From Lolium rigidum (lineage: Eukaryota > Streptophyta > Magnoliopsida > Poales > Poaceae): a DNA stretch of 64,000 bases. The position numbers and the translations under genes were made by a program. The DNA lies in the NCBI RefSeq assembly GCF_022539505.1, contig NC_061511.1, positions 31,630,620-31,694,619 on the forward strand, in the 5' to 3' direction. Positions 44,558-55,985 of the stretch are shown here, piece by piece. The first letter of the stretch is position 1; every line of letters begins with the position of its first letter. The notes beneath the pieces are model-generated. The model saw nothing but the letters and a program-made list of their open reading frames with translations, was not told where the DNA came from and did no database searches.

Positions 44558-45546
44558 TTAATATTTGATAACTATTCGACCAATCCTTGCTCTGCCGATG
44601 CTTCACCTGCTTCTTCCTTCTCGAAGAAAATGCTAGTTGATGACGACCCCCTTGAAGGTTCTTCGAGCAAACATTTGTCGGAAGATTTGCAAGAACTTCG
44701 ACAACAACTTCAATCCATGAAGAAACAAACTCTGGCAATGATGGAACAATCTCGGAAAGCATCCGAACAAGAAAAACTTGCTCTCCAACAAGCCAAAGAG
44801 GCTATGGCTGCGAAGGATGCTGCTGTATTGGAAGCAAAGGAAGCCACTACCCGAGAAAATAGCATGCTCGAGCTAATGTTGGAAGCTAGCACAGATATGT
44901 TAGGTATGTTTTTCCAACCTCACAATGCCTCCTCTTTATATTGCTGTGCCCCCCTTCAAATTTCTTGCCTTGTCGCTTAATAGGCTCGGTTCTTGATGCT
45001 GCCGCCGAAGATCGAAGAGTAAACGAGAGAACAAATCTTCTTGTCAATCTTTCCCTTAACCATGGCTGTTTATTCTGGGCCACCCCTGAACGAACCCAGC
45101 AAATTGTCAGGTTCCAAGATCGTGCTTGCCAAGTGCGCGAATTTCTCAATTTTTGCACGACAACATTAACCCTTGTTTACAAGACTTTGTTTCCTCGAAA
45201 TGAAGTTCCCAAAACTCTTCCTGAATTGCTGGAGATATTCAGAGATGCTCCCCGCATTCATAATTTTGTGCGAGCTCAATTGACTGCTAGAGCAAGGTTC
45301 GCCATGATTATGATAAATATTTGCCATCCAAAATTAGACCTGACGAAGATTGTTGCTGATTGCTTGGCCAAGAAATCGCGGCGAAAAAATGATATTGACA
45401 CAATCAATGAGATGGTAACTCCTGTGGTCGAGTCGATGATAGATGAGCTTCTTCGGATGGACTCAGAATTCTTCGTCAAGGGGTCCTATGCTGAACATAA
45501 AACAACCAGAGGCTTGTCCATAGATAGTATTTTAGGCTTTGACTGA
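44558..45546 (+). pseudogene. Tat antisense second coding block, copy 2
   Basis: Coiled-coil exon (to about 44903) and final exon (about 44984-45546, ending in a TGA). Copy 2 keeps the frame at the end (DTINEMVTPVVESMIDELLR, LSIDSILGFD) where copy 1 is shifted. It has its own break near 45060-45105 (ATGGCTGTT for ATATGGCTGTT, AGGTTCC for CGAGTTCC). It is probably the 3' part of the same antisense transcription unit. Confidence 0.6.
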
Positions 45547-46145
45547 TTTGTACCATATTGCAAAATATTGTGTCTGTATCTTTTTTGATTTCTTTTTTAT
45601 TTCCGAAGAAATTTGTTGTATATTGTAAAGTTCTCTATATTGTTGGAGCCCCCGAGCCTTCTGGCTAGAGTTTGTACTGTTTTTTCCATCTCGACGATTT
45701 TTCCTCTTGCCGTAAGAAGATATCTTTATTTTTTCATCAAATAGGTTGCAAGCCCCCGAGTATATTAGTGTCGAAGTTCTATATTTTTGTTGCGAGGTTC
45801 TTAGACCAAAGCAATAAGATTTTTGATGTGTACACTATATTTATAATTGTTAGCTTCCGATTTTTATATTTGGCGAGGTATTAGTGTACCAAGGCGAAAT
45901 ATTTCGGTAAGTCTAGTTTGTCTATATTGTACGTATTCTGAGACTTGAAGGCGTTGAGCCCCCGAGCGTGTCGAAGAATAAGAAGTATATCTCCACTATC
46001 TTTATTATATTGCAGCACCGCGAGCCCGCCTCATTAAAAACCTTTCCGGTCCCACTCGGTGCCCCGAAAAGGAAAAGAGTGCCTCTGAAAACTCGCGGGC
46101 GTTTCAGTACATTGTATTTTTACAGAGAAGGACTATATTTCAACT
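45547..46145 (-). other. Tat spacer between antisense block and integrase end, copy 2
   Basis: Non-coding, AT-rich, with three AGCCCCCGAG motifs. It is probably where convergent transcripts of pol and the antisense gene end. No gene is seen. Confidence 0.6.
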
Positions 46146-49100
46146 CTAGGCGTAGAACCGCCTGAGCTGCGCTACGTTCCAGGGGTTTTTCTCGGGAGCC
46201 CCTGTCTTCTTGTCCCTTATCCTGTATGCGCCTCCGTCGATGACTTCCGTGACAACGTAAGGCCCCAACCATGGTGATTCGAGCGTCTCAGTACTTTTTG
46301 GATTTAACCGCAAGACCAAATCCCCAACTTGAAAAGATCTTGGTCTTAACCGTCGACTGTGGTAGTTTTTGAGGTCTTGCTGGTATTTGGTGACTCGTGA
46401 AAGTACTTCATCGCGAGCTTCGTCGAGTGCGTCCATATCATCCTCCCGAGCTTTTTGTGATGTTTCTTCGTCATACTCTGTTACTCTTGGAGAATCATGC
46501 TCTATTTCAATTGGTAGTACTGCTTCGGCTCCGTGGACGAGAAAAAATGGAGTTTCTTGTGTCGCCGTATTTGGTGTTGTTCGGATGCTCCACAAAACAC
46601 TTGGCAATTCCTCTGGCCAAGTATGTCGAGCTTTTTCAAGCGGTCCTAGCAGGCGCTTTTTGAGGCCGTTGCGAGATGATACCATTGGCTTTCTCGACTT
46701 GTCCGTTAGTTTGCGGGTGCCCAAGCGACGCAAAGTGCAATTTAATGCCTACTTCTGCGCAGTATTCCTTGAATTCCTTGGATGTGAAGTTTGAACCATT
46801 ATCTGTAACAATGCTATGAGGCACCCCAAACCGAAAAACGAGGCCTTTCACAAACTTTATTGCCGACGCTGCATCTGGTGAATTTATTGGCTTCGCTTCT
46901 ACCCACTTGGTGAATTTGTCGACAGCGACCAGCAAGTACTCATATCCTCCTGGCGAAGCTTTGTGCAACTTGCCCACCATATCAAGTCCCCATTGGGCAA
47001 AGGGCCACGACAATGGTATTGGTGTTAATTCCGCCGCTGGAGAGTGAGGTTTTGCGGCAAATCTTTGACACGCGTCGCAAGTTCTTACTATTTCCTTGGC
47101 ATCCTCGATTGCTATCAACCAATAGAATCCTGCCCGAAAAACTTTGGCTGCAATAGCTCGACTACTTGCGGGGTGGCCACATATTCCTTCGTGTACATCC
47201 TTCAGAATTATTCTTCCTTCCTCGGGTGTGACACACCTTTGCAGAACGCCTGAAATACTTCGCTTGTATAACTCCCCCTTGATCATTGTGAAAGCTTTGG
47301 ATCGTCGAATAATTCGCTTGGCCTCAAGCTGGATCGTCGGGTATTTCTTTCCTGAGGATATATGATATATACGCTTGCATCCAAGGAACTTCTACCATCA
47401 TCACAAGTTCTTGGTCCTCTTCATCCTCCGTGGTTTCTTTGAGGGGCGCCGAAGTTTTTCCTTCCTTTGCTTTTTTCAGCATCTTTTTCGGCTTCGTGGA
47501 TCTCTCCGCTATTTCTTCCCAAAATACTCTGAGCGGGATTGGGAGGCCTCTGCGACCCGATGTTTGCGAGAACGTCGGCTTCATCATTGCTCAATCTACT
47601 GATGTGATTTACCTCGCACCCATCAAACAGCTTCTCGAGCTCATTGTACACCTCCTTATATGCCATCATGCTATCATTGACTGCGTCACATTGGTTCAGA
47701 ACTTGCTGAGCCACCAATTGTGAGTCGCCAAAGATTTTTAGTCGAGTTGCACCGCAAGCTTTCGCCATCTTCATCCCGTGTATGAGGGCTTCATATTCTG
47801 CTTCATTGTTGGATGTGTTAGGGAACGTCATCCGAAGGACGTATTTCAACTTGTCGCCTTCAGGTGATATAAGTACTACTCCTGCGCCAGCTCCTTCTAC
47901 TCTCTTGGACCCATCGAAGTTCATGGTCCAAGTTCTCGACAAATCTGGGGTCCCGTGTTTTGTAGCTCCATCCACTCTACAATGAAATCGGCGGAACTTG
48001 CGACTTGATTGCCTTTCTTTTTTCATACGTGATGTCCCGAGGGAAAGTTCTATTCCCCAAAGGGAGACACGCCCATAGCTCCGGATTGTTCAGTATATTT
48101 GAAAGAGGTGCTTCGTTGACTACTATTATCGGATGTGCCGAAAAATAGTGGCGCAACTTCCTTGCTGTTGCAATTACTCCATATGCTAGTTTCTGGTACT
48201 GCGGGTATCGCTGTTTGGAAGGCGACAAAACTTCGCTGATGAAATATACTGGCCATTGCACTCCATGGAGTTTACCTTCTTCTTCTCTTTCAACAACTAG
48301 CACCGTGCTAACCACTTGGGGTGTGGCTGCAATGTACAACAGGAGAGGTTCCTTTTCCTTCGGCGCCACCAGGATTGGTGGTGTCGAGATTGTGCGCTTC
48401 AGATCCTCGAAAGCTCTGTCGGCCTCTTCGTTCCACTGGAATTTCTCCCCTTGCTTTATCAGAGCGTAAAATGGTAATGCTTTTTCTCCCAGCCTGGCGA
48501 CGAATCTGCTTAAAGCTGCGACTCGCCCAGTTAGCTGCTGTATTTCTTTTAACTTTGTTGGCTTCCTCATTGTTACGATAGCTTGTATTTTGTCGGGATT
48601 TGCTTCAATCCCTCTTGCTGAAACTAGAAACCCCAGAAGTTCTCCTGCTGGGACGCCAAAAGAACACTTCATCGGGTTCAGCTTGAGGCAGAATTTGTCG
48701 AGGTTGTCAAAGGTTTCCTTGAGATCCTCGATCAGCGTTGCCCCCTTTTTTGACGTTATGACGACATCGTCGATGTATACTTGCACGTTTTTCCCAATCT
48801 GCGTCGCCAAACACTTCTGCATCATCCTCTGATATGTTGCTCCCGCGTTTTTCAGACCAAAAGGCATTGTTCTGTAGCAAAACACGCCGTAAGGTGTGAT
48901 GAACGCTGTCTTTACTTCATCTTCTTCTTTCAATCTGATCTGGTTATAACCAGAATATGCGTCCAGGAAGGAAAGACGTTCACATCCAGCCGTGGAGTCA
49001 ATAAGTTGATCGATCCTCGGGAGGGGAAAGTGATCCTTTGGACAATGTTTATTGAGACACGTAAAGTCGACGCACATGCGAAGGATCTTAGTATTTTTCT

Positions 49101-49380
49101 TCGGCACCAACACAGGGTTTGCTACCCATGTGGCTTCTGTGTGCAACTCCTTGATAAACCAGCTTCTCGTAGTCGATCGATTTCTGACAGCATAGCCTTG
49201 CGGTTTGGTTCCGAAAAACGCCGCAAAGGTTGTTTGATTGGTCTCGCTAGTGGATCCAAGTTTAGGTGGTGCTCGGCAAGTTCCCTAGGTACTCCTGGCA
49301 TGTCAGCTGGACACCATGCGAAGATTTTCCAGTTCTCACGGAGGAACTCGACGAGCGCGCTTTCCTATGCGAGGTCCATG
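46146..49380 (-). pseudogene. Tat pol, copy 2 (RT, gypsy RNase H, archaeal-like RNase H, integrase)
   Basis: RT (49146-48600, FLDAYSGYNQIRLKEEDEV, YRTMPFGLKNAGATYQRM, YIDDVVITS; the 36 bp lost in copy 1 is present). Gypsy RNase H has the active-site Asp replaced (LLLYIAATPQVV). A second RNase H carries the full acidic set MNFDGSK, NNEAEYEAL, GDSQLV and NDEAD (47930-47570). Integrase has HPASSRAI...CDACQRFAAK, GLDMVGKL, TDNGSNFT and QVEKANGI (47200-46700) and a C-terminal module (VGDLVLRLN, WLGPYVVTEV). Frame breaks are near 49155, 48000, 47540, 47320 and 46685. Confidence 0.92.
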
Positions 49381-52300
49381 TCGTTTGCAATTGACGTCGT
49401 CTTTTTCGGGTCTGTCGGGTGAATCTGCACCTCCTTAGAATTTTTCTCGGTATTGAAAGTTGATTCTTTATTTGGCCTTCCAACGTCTGGCAGCACGTCG
49501 TAGTCAGTCATACTCCTTGACGCCAAATACTCAGCTTGCATCCCGAAAGTTTCTGATATCCGATGAAAATCCTTATCGCACTTATCGGCTAAGGCGAAGC
49601 TTCCTTTGACTCGTGATTGGTCCCTTAGGTCCAGGCATCCTCCACAACAGGTATGTATAATGTGGTACCGCCATAAATCTAGCATATGCTGGTCGTCCCA
49701 ACGGAGCGTGGTACTTGCAACGGAAAATCCACAACTTCAAATTCCAGCTTCTCGATTCTATAATTCTCTCGGGTTCCAAACTGAACGTCGAGATTAATCT
49801 TCCCCAATGGATAACTTGGTTTCTCCGGTGTGATACCATGGAACCTCGTGTATGTTGGCTTCAAGTTTGCTAGGGATATATTCATCTTCCTCAATGTATC
49901 TGCATACATAAGGTTTAAGCTGCTGCCGCCATCTATGAACACTCGAGAGACATCAAATCCCGCAATAACTGCTGGTAAGATAAGTGCTGACTGCCCTGGT
50001 CGAGGAACTTGCTGCGGATGATCTGCTATGGTGAAGCCAATATCTTGCCCTGACCAATTAAGATACTCGACTGTTGGTGGAGGCATTTTTTCTGCCATGA
50101 ACACCTGTCGTGAGATTACTTTCTGAGCTCTATTGGATGGCCTTCCCTTCTGAATCATCGACACCGCTCCGTTGGAGTTAGGATCAACGTAAGGTGGTGG
50201 TGGAGGTGCTGCCGCTATTCTGAGCTGATGTCGATTGTCTTCTGTAATCGCGGGAGGAGGTGGCAAGTGAATCTCGCTCCTGGGTTCTCGAGGATTTCTC
50301 TGTGCTGCCCGAGCGTTAGCGTGCTCTGCCCACCTTAACATTGCCTGGAAATTGCGACAATCTTTCTGCAGATGTCCTGACTGTCTTTTTCCGTTGCTGT
50401 CGAGGAAAAAGTGCATCTGACACGGCCCATTCATCATCTCTTCGGGAGACACGAAAGGCCTCGGGAACCTAGGCCCGCTATTTTGCCTGTTGTTTCGAGA
50501 ATCGTCTCTATTATCGCCTCGCTGCTCATTGCTTCTCTGATAATCATCTCTGTTGTTTCCTCCTGAGTTTTCCCGAAAACCTGCCGAAATTTGTCCTGGA
50601 GCATCATAGTTCGGGTACTGCCGAGGAAACCGTCGCCTCGGTTGATAATTTCGACCACGGTCCTCCTCTGGCGACCTGTGTTGTTTGTTGTGGACAGCAT
50701 CTTCTCCATCTGCCCATCTGTTTGCTATTTCCATTAACACGGATACTGTCTTTGGGTTGGTCCTTCCCAAGTCCTCGACAAAATCTCCACGCCTGATTCC
50801 TGCGACAAACGCATCTATCGCTCTCTCGTCAGATATATTTTCTGCCGAGTTTTTGATGATGTTCCACCTTTGGATATATTTTCTCATTGGCTCGTCTGGC
50901 ATTTGTCGACATGCTCTCAACTCCTCTAACGACGCAGGTTTTTTGCACGTGGACCTGAAGTTTTTGACGAACACGTCCTCGAAGCTTTCCCAACTGTCGA
51001 TAGATCCTGGAGGGAGTTTCTTTATCCAAGACCGTGCGGCTCCACTCAAATGCACCTGGATGCTTTGCATAGCTGTTGCTCTGGTTCCTCCTGTGAGTTT
51101 CACCGTCTCGAGATAATCAACTAGCCAATCTTCTGGATCTTGAAGGCCGTCGAATTTTTTGAAATTATCAGGCAACTTGAATCCCGAAGGTACTCGAGTT
51201 TTTCGCACTCTCCTCGTGAAGCACGGCAAACCGCACATATCCTCGTCGTTTAACTCTGGGGACTGCCGATGTTCTCTTCTGCTTTGTCGCGCTTAGTCGA
51301 CCCTTGCTTGTGCTGCCGTATCTCTTGCTCCACTTGGTCCTTCAGGAGCTGCTGCTGCCGCAGGTCATGGACTATTTTGCCTTGCTGTTCCTTCGGGAGG
51401 TGTTGATACAAACGCCGTCCCCATGGCTCCAACTCCTGCTATCGCCATGTTATACAGTGTTTCCCTTGGATCCCCTGGAGGTGGTTTAGATGCGAGGATA
51501 AAAGCATGTGTCACCATATACCCAGCCTCTGGTGTCTTAGGGATGATGTTTCCTCTTGTATCTATCGACATAAAGGACATGTCAAGGTTTTGGACCAGGT
51601 GCTCTCTTTCTGCTTCGGGTATGTGTTGTAACCTTGATCTCGCTCTGTTCCGAGCCTCCCTGTGGCTATCACCCGAAGTTCTAGATTGTCGACTCAGCTC
51701 TGCCCTTCTCCTGCTGGATGCAGAAGCTGCCTCCTTTCTTCACGTTTAACTCAGCTGTCTGTTTTTCCAATTCTCTTGCACCTCGTGCGAGCCTATATTG
51801 ATATGCTTGTAATTCCTCTGGCGTGGCTGTGGTGGCCATTGGTTCTGAGCCGTCCATAGCTCTCGCGGCTCTATCCCATGCTACTTGCGGGAGTCGAACT
51901 CTGTGTCGTGGCTGTGGCCCGACGTATTTATTGCCCAAGCCTCGTCGCAGATCGGAGGGATCGACGTATGGATTTCCCAGATCGTCGAAAGCCTCAGATG
52001 TTTCCTCTTGGTCATTGCTTGGCTCTCCAATGACATAAATCTGATGATATTTTGTGTTCAGATCTATGTTGGGTTTGGTGACACCATCGTTGAGATTGGT
52101 GAAGACCTTGCCCACTGTAGTAGATTTGTCGATGAAGTCGTAACTGTCGACACTGCTTGAGCCATCGCTTATATATGAGCCCGCAGATGACTCAAACGAC
52201 ATGTCGCTGAAGATCTTGGCGAGTTTCTCTCTTGCCCTGGTGCTGATGTAGCGTGACGATGAAGTTTCTTCTTCTCCTGATTCGGTTGACGATGTATAGC

Positions 52301-52547
52301 TTGAAAAATCGGAATCGACCGCCGACGATCCCGACGAAATCGGAATTTCGACACAATACGATCCTTCCTTCTCGACGCGAAAGCGAAACTTTCCGAACGT
52401 CATCTCCATGGGCTCCGCCAGATACGCATATGCATCCAAACGGGAGGGTGGGTGAGGAACAAAATCGACAGGACCAGCAGCGATCTGTTTACCTCGATCC
52501 ATTGCGTTGCTTGCGGTTGATGATGTCGAAGATCTTGAACGTGCCAT
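49381..52547 (-). pseudogene. Tat gag and protease, copy 2
   Basis: The gag N-terminus opens at the ATG 52545-52547 (MARSRSSTSSTASNAM) with a Ser/Glu-rich low-complexity region to 51681. After a frame break the gag core (FKKFDGLQDPEDWLVDYLET, AARSWIKKLPPGSIDSWESF) and a basic Arg/Asn-rich tail follow within 51238-50340, and then the protease (VFIDGGSSLNLMYADTL, about 49930). There is no CCHC knuckle; HLQKDCRNF marks the gag C-terminus. The protease frame breaks at about 49715 and 49612. Copy 1 retains only the part below 51101. Confidence 0.88.
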
Positions 52548-52570
52548 CGAGATCGGATCCTTACGCCTCT

Positions 52571-52590
52571 AGTTCCCACAGACGGCGCCA
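52571..52590 (-). other. Tat primer-binding site
   Basis: Minus-strand TGGCGCCGTCTGTGGGAACT begins two bases inside the 5' LTR (LTR edge at 52593). The TGGCGCC start fits a tRNA 3' end (complement of GGCGCCA). Which tRNA is not certain from sequence alone. Confidence 0.75.
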
Positions 52591-52592
52591 AT

Positions 52593-52977
52593 TGACAAGG
52601 TATTAACTTGTCAATGCCTATGGATTGTAGGCTAGGGTTTAATTGGAAGTAGAGGGCAAGTAGATCTCGAAGGTTTCAGCCGAAAAGTACTCGACGATTA
52701 AGAAAACTAGGGTTTGTAAACAATGATTCGATGATTTCCGCGTCCCTCGACTCCCTCTTATATAGGAGGCGGAGCCGAGGGATTCGTGCTGTACAAGTTA
52801 CAAAGTCCGGGAAGGTTTCTAACTCATCCCGTAAAATTACAAATAAGACTTTCTATTACAACTCTAGCTTTCCTTAATAATATCTTGGGCTTCCGAATCT
52901 TCTTATTCTTCGGGTAGTGGGCCTTCAGTAAACCCCGGGTACTATCTTCGGCAGGCCCATTTGGGATGCCTATGTCA
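52593..52977 (-). repeat. Tat 5' LTR with TATA box
   Basis: 385 bp. Minus-strand CTATATAAG at 52757-52765 is the likely promoter for gag-pol. Outer end CCTATGTCA is followed by the TTCAC duplication. Confidence 0.93.
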
Positions 52978-52982
52978 TTCAC

Positions 52983-53508
52983 CTCATGTAGCAACTATTA
53001 CAACTACTTTGAAATACTACTCAACATGAAAATTTAAAGACAACCATAAGGCTCCTGCCGGTTGCCACAATACAATAATGATCATCTCATACATATTCAT
53101 CATCACATTATGGCCATATCACATCACCAAACCCTGCAAAAACAAGTTAGACGTCTCTAATTTGGTTTGCATATTTTACGTGGTTTAGGGTTTTTGAGAG
53201 AGATCTAATCTACCTACTAACATGAACCACAACGGTGATACTAGTGTTGTCAATAGAAGAGTAAATTGAATCTTCACTATAGTAGGAGAGACATACACCC
53301 GCAAAGCCTCTTATGCAATGCAAGTTGCATGTCGAATGAGGAACAAGTCTCATGAACGCGGTCATGTAAAGTTAGTCCGAGCCGCTTCATCCCACTATGC
53401 CACAAAGATGCAAAGTACTCAAACTAAAGACAACAAAAGCATCAACGCCCACAAACCATTGTGTTCTACTCGTGCAACCATCTATGCATAGACACGGCTC
53501 TGATACCA
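52983..53508 (-). other. Angela leader (LTR-proximal) and primer-binding site
   Basis: Continuation of the Angela leader after the Tat insertion. Minus-strand TGGTATCAGAGCC at 53495-53507, one base from the LTR, is the initiator-Met tRNA primer site typical of BARE1-type Copia elements. No gene. Confidence 0.88.
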
Positions 53509-55253
53509 CTGTAGGGATTCGTTGCATAGAAAACAAAAAAATTCCTACCGCGAGAACGCAATCCAAGCCAAGATGCAATCTATAAGACGGGAGCAACGAG
53601 GGGATGATCGAGACTCACCCTTGAAGATTTCCAAAGCCTATAAGAGTAGGCTCTTATTGCTGCGGTAGACGATCACTTGCCGCTTGCAAAAGCGCGTAGA
53701 AGATCTTGATCACGGTGCCACAATCGGGCAGCACCTCCGTACTCGGTCACACGTTCGATGTTGATGAAGATGACGTCCTTCTCCCCGTTCCAGCAGCATG
53801 ACGGCGTGGTGGCGGTGGCGATGGAGAACTCCGGCGGAGCTTCGCTAAGCGTTGCGGGAGAGGTGGAGGAGAGGGGGGCGGCTAGGGTTTGGGAGAGGGG
53901 GAGGTGGCCGGCCACTATGAGGGGGTGCGGCCACAATGGCTTTGGTGTGGCCGGCCCCCTCCCCTTGCTCCTCATTATATAGGTGGAACCCCCAAGTGTT
54001 GGACTACAAGTCTTCGAATAAGACCCCAACCCAAAACCTTCCATGTGTAGGGAAACCTACCCAAGGTGGGATTCCCACCTCAAGTGGGACTCCCATCCTT
54101 CCATGAGGGGGGGTGGCCGGCCCCCTTGGTGGAGTCCACCTTGGACTCCACCCCTCTAGGGTTGGCCGGCCATGGGAGGGTGGAGTCCCTCCGGGACTCC
54201 TCCTTCCTTAATGATTTCTTCCGGACTTTTCTAGAACCTTCTAGAACCTTCCATAAAATCTCCGGATCATTTTCAAACTTATAAAATGACATCCTATATA
54301 TGAATCTTATTCTCCGGACCATTCCGGAACTCCTCGTGATGTCCGGGATCCCATCCGAGACTTCGAACAATACTTCGAACTCCATTCCATATTCAAGTTC
54401 TACTATTACAACATCAAACCTTAAGTGTGTCACCCTACGGTTCGCGAACTATGTGGACATCGGTGAGAACTCTCTCCGACCAGTAACCAATAGCGGGATC
54501 TGGAGATCCATAATGGCTCCCACATATTCAACGATGACTTTAGTGATCGAATGAACCATTCACATAGGATACCAATTCCCTTTGTCACGCGATATTTTAC
54601 TTGTCCGAGGTCTGATCATCGGTATCACTCTATACCTTATTCAACCTCGTCTCCAGACAAGTACTCTTTACTCGTACCGTGGTATGTGGTCTCTTATGAA
54701 CTTATTCATATGCTTGCAAGACATTAGACGACATTCCACCGAGAGGGCCCAGAGTATATCTATCCGTCATCGGGATGGACAAATCCCACTATTGATCCAT
54801 ATGCCTCAACTCATACTTTTCGGATACTTAATCTCACCTTTATAACCACCCATTTACGCAGTGGCGTTTGATGTAATCAAAGTACCTTTCCGGTATAAGT
54901 GATTTACATGATCTCATGGTCATAAGGACTAGGTAACTATGTATCGAAAGCTTATAGCAAATAACTTAATGACGTGATCTTATGCTACGCTTAATTGGGT
55001 GTGTCCATTACATCATTCATACAATGATATAACCTTGTTATTAATAACATCCAATGTTCATGATTATAAAACTAATCATCCATTAATCAACAAGCTAGTT
55101 ACGAGGCATACTAGGGACTCTTTGTTGTTTACATATCACACATGTATCAATGTTTCAGTTAATACAATTATAGCATGATATATAAACATTTATCATAAAC
55201 ATAAAGATATATAATAACCACTTTATTATTGCCTCTTGGGCATATCTCCAACA
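53509..55253 (-). repeat. Angela 5' LTR with TATA box, copy 2
   Basis: 1,745 bp. The minus-strand TATA box (TATATAATG) is at 53973-53981. It keeps the empty AAGAC site at 54020-54024. A gap of about 36 bp relative to the 3' LTR lies near 53794. Confidence 0.94.
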
Positions 55254-55258
55254 CCCAA

Positions 55259-55625
55259 TGCCCGTCCAACAAACGCGGGGGCCCTGGCGCCAGAAGGTCA
55301 TCGTCAAGGCTGTAAAGTCCCACAATATGGGCCCGAGGGGCCGCAAGAAGTCCACGCCGAGGATGAAGTCGAAACAGCCCAAGTCGATGCCGGCGCACAC
55401 GATGGTGAAGTGTTCCTCACCGATGGAGAGCGGCACGTGCTGCGCCATGCCGTGATAGCAAAGGCGGTCACCGTTGGCCACGGTGACGCGGAGGTGATCG
55501 CCGCCCTTCGGCTGGAGGCCCAAGCGACGCATGGTGGCTTCCGGAAGAAAGTTATGTGTGGAGACGGTGTCGAGGAGGGCCACCAGCTGCTCGCCATGTA
55601 TCGTCACCGGCAGGAGCATCGTCTG
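55259..55625 (-). pseudogene. Chromovirus protease segment, displaced 21 kb by nested insertions
   Basis: Minus-strand retropepsin-like sequence: the active-site region reads ALLDTVSTHNFL (DTV in place of the usual D-S/T-G), followed by LGVDFLRPLGPILWDF. At 55259 the reading frame meets the Angela TSD and continues in frame at 33980 with the linker to RT, so this is the upstream part of the same polyprotein. The rest of gag, the primer site and the 5' LTR are missing beyond about 55625. Confidence 0.85.
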
Positions 55626-55985
55626 CTCGTTGTTTATGTGCTAACTTCTGTTCCTCATGTCCTGCACTTTATTTGTCCGAACATAATTTTATTTTGTTAT
55701 TAATGCCTAACTTTTACTCGTGATGCTATTTCAGGATTCTTGTCTGTCATGGGCATGCAACGACGGGAAGGTGAAAAGGAAGGGTAGGAAACCGAAGCCC
55801 AAGAAATATAATGGACAACAACGAACCTCAAGACAATGGTAATGAGCTTCCAGTGACGCTGCCACGCCATATGCCCTTATGCTCAGGCCTTCCTACAACA
55901 CAGACTGACAAACGAGGGGGACGGCCCTAGTTTAATGTTGTCTGGCTTTATTGACGTGCTTCTACCATTAGAAGGTATAAATCCT
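55626..55985. other. Unassigned sequence between chromovirus break and retroposon
   Basis: No gene recognised. It ends in AAGGTATAAATCCT (55972-55985), the target duplicated by the retroposon. A short lysine-rich open stretch near 55770 has no identifiable domain. Confidence 0.5.

Larger units (their letters stand above)
39895..52982 (-). mobile_element. Complete Tat-lineage gypsy element, copy 2, with target duplications
   Basis: The element proper is 39900-52977 (13,078 bp) between TSDs TTCAC (39895-39899 and 52978-52982). Both LTRs are 385 bp: 39900-40284 (3') and 52593-52977 (5'). On the minus strand the order is 5' LTR, primer site, gag, protease, RT, gypsy RNase H, archaeal-like RNase H, integrase, spacer, antisense gene block, spacer, polypurine tract, 3' LTR. 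The lineage assignment rests on the dual RNase H and on antisense genes between pol and the 3' LTR, both known for Tat (Grande/RIRE2/Ogre-type) elements. Confidence 0.94.
33981..55253 (-). mobile_element. Complete BARE1/Angela-type Copia element, copy 2, with nested Tat
   Basis: TSDs CCCAA at 33976-33980 and 55254-55258. The 3' LTR is 33981-35757 (1,777 bp), the 5' LTR 53509-55253 (1,745 bp). Without the nested Tat the element is about 8.2 kb, short of the usual 8.7 kb because 540 bp of integrase is missing. It interrupts the chromovirus pol, whose frame continues on both sides. The two LTRs are very similar, apart from a deletion of about 36 bp in the 5' LTR near 53794. Confidence 0.95.

Noticed and set aside
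55604..55625. GAGCATCGTCTGCTCG near 55613 as the missing left inverted repeat of the orphan PIF end
   Set aside because: It is part of the chromovirus coding sequence (protease N-terminal side), matches the repeat imperfectly, and has no TTA/TAA duplication.
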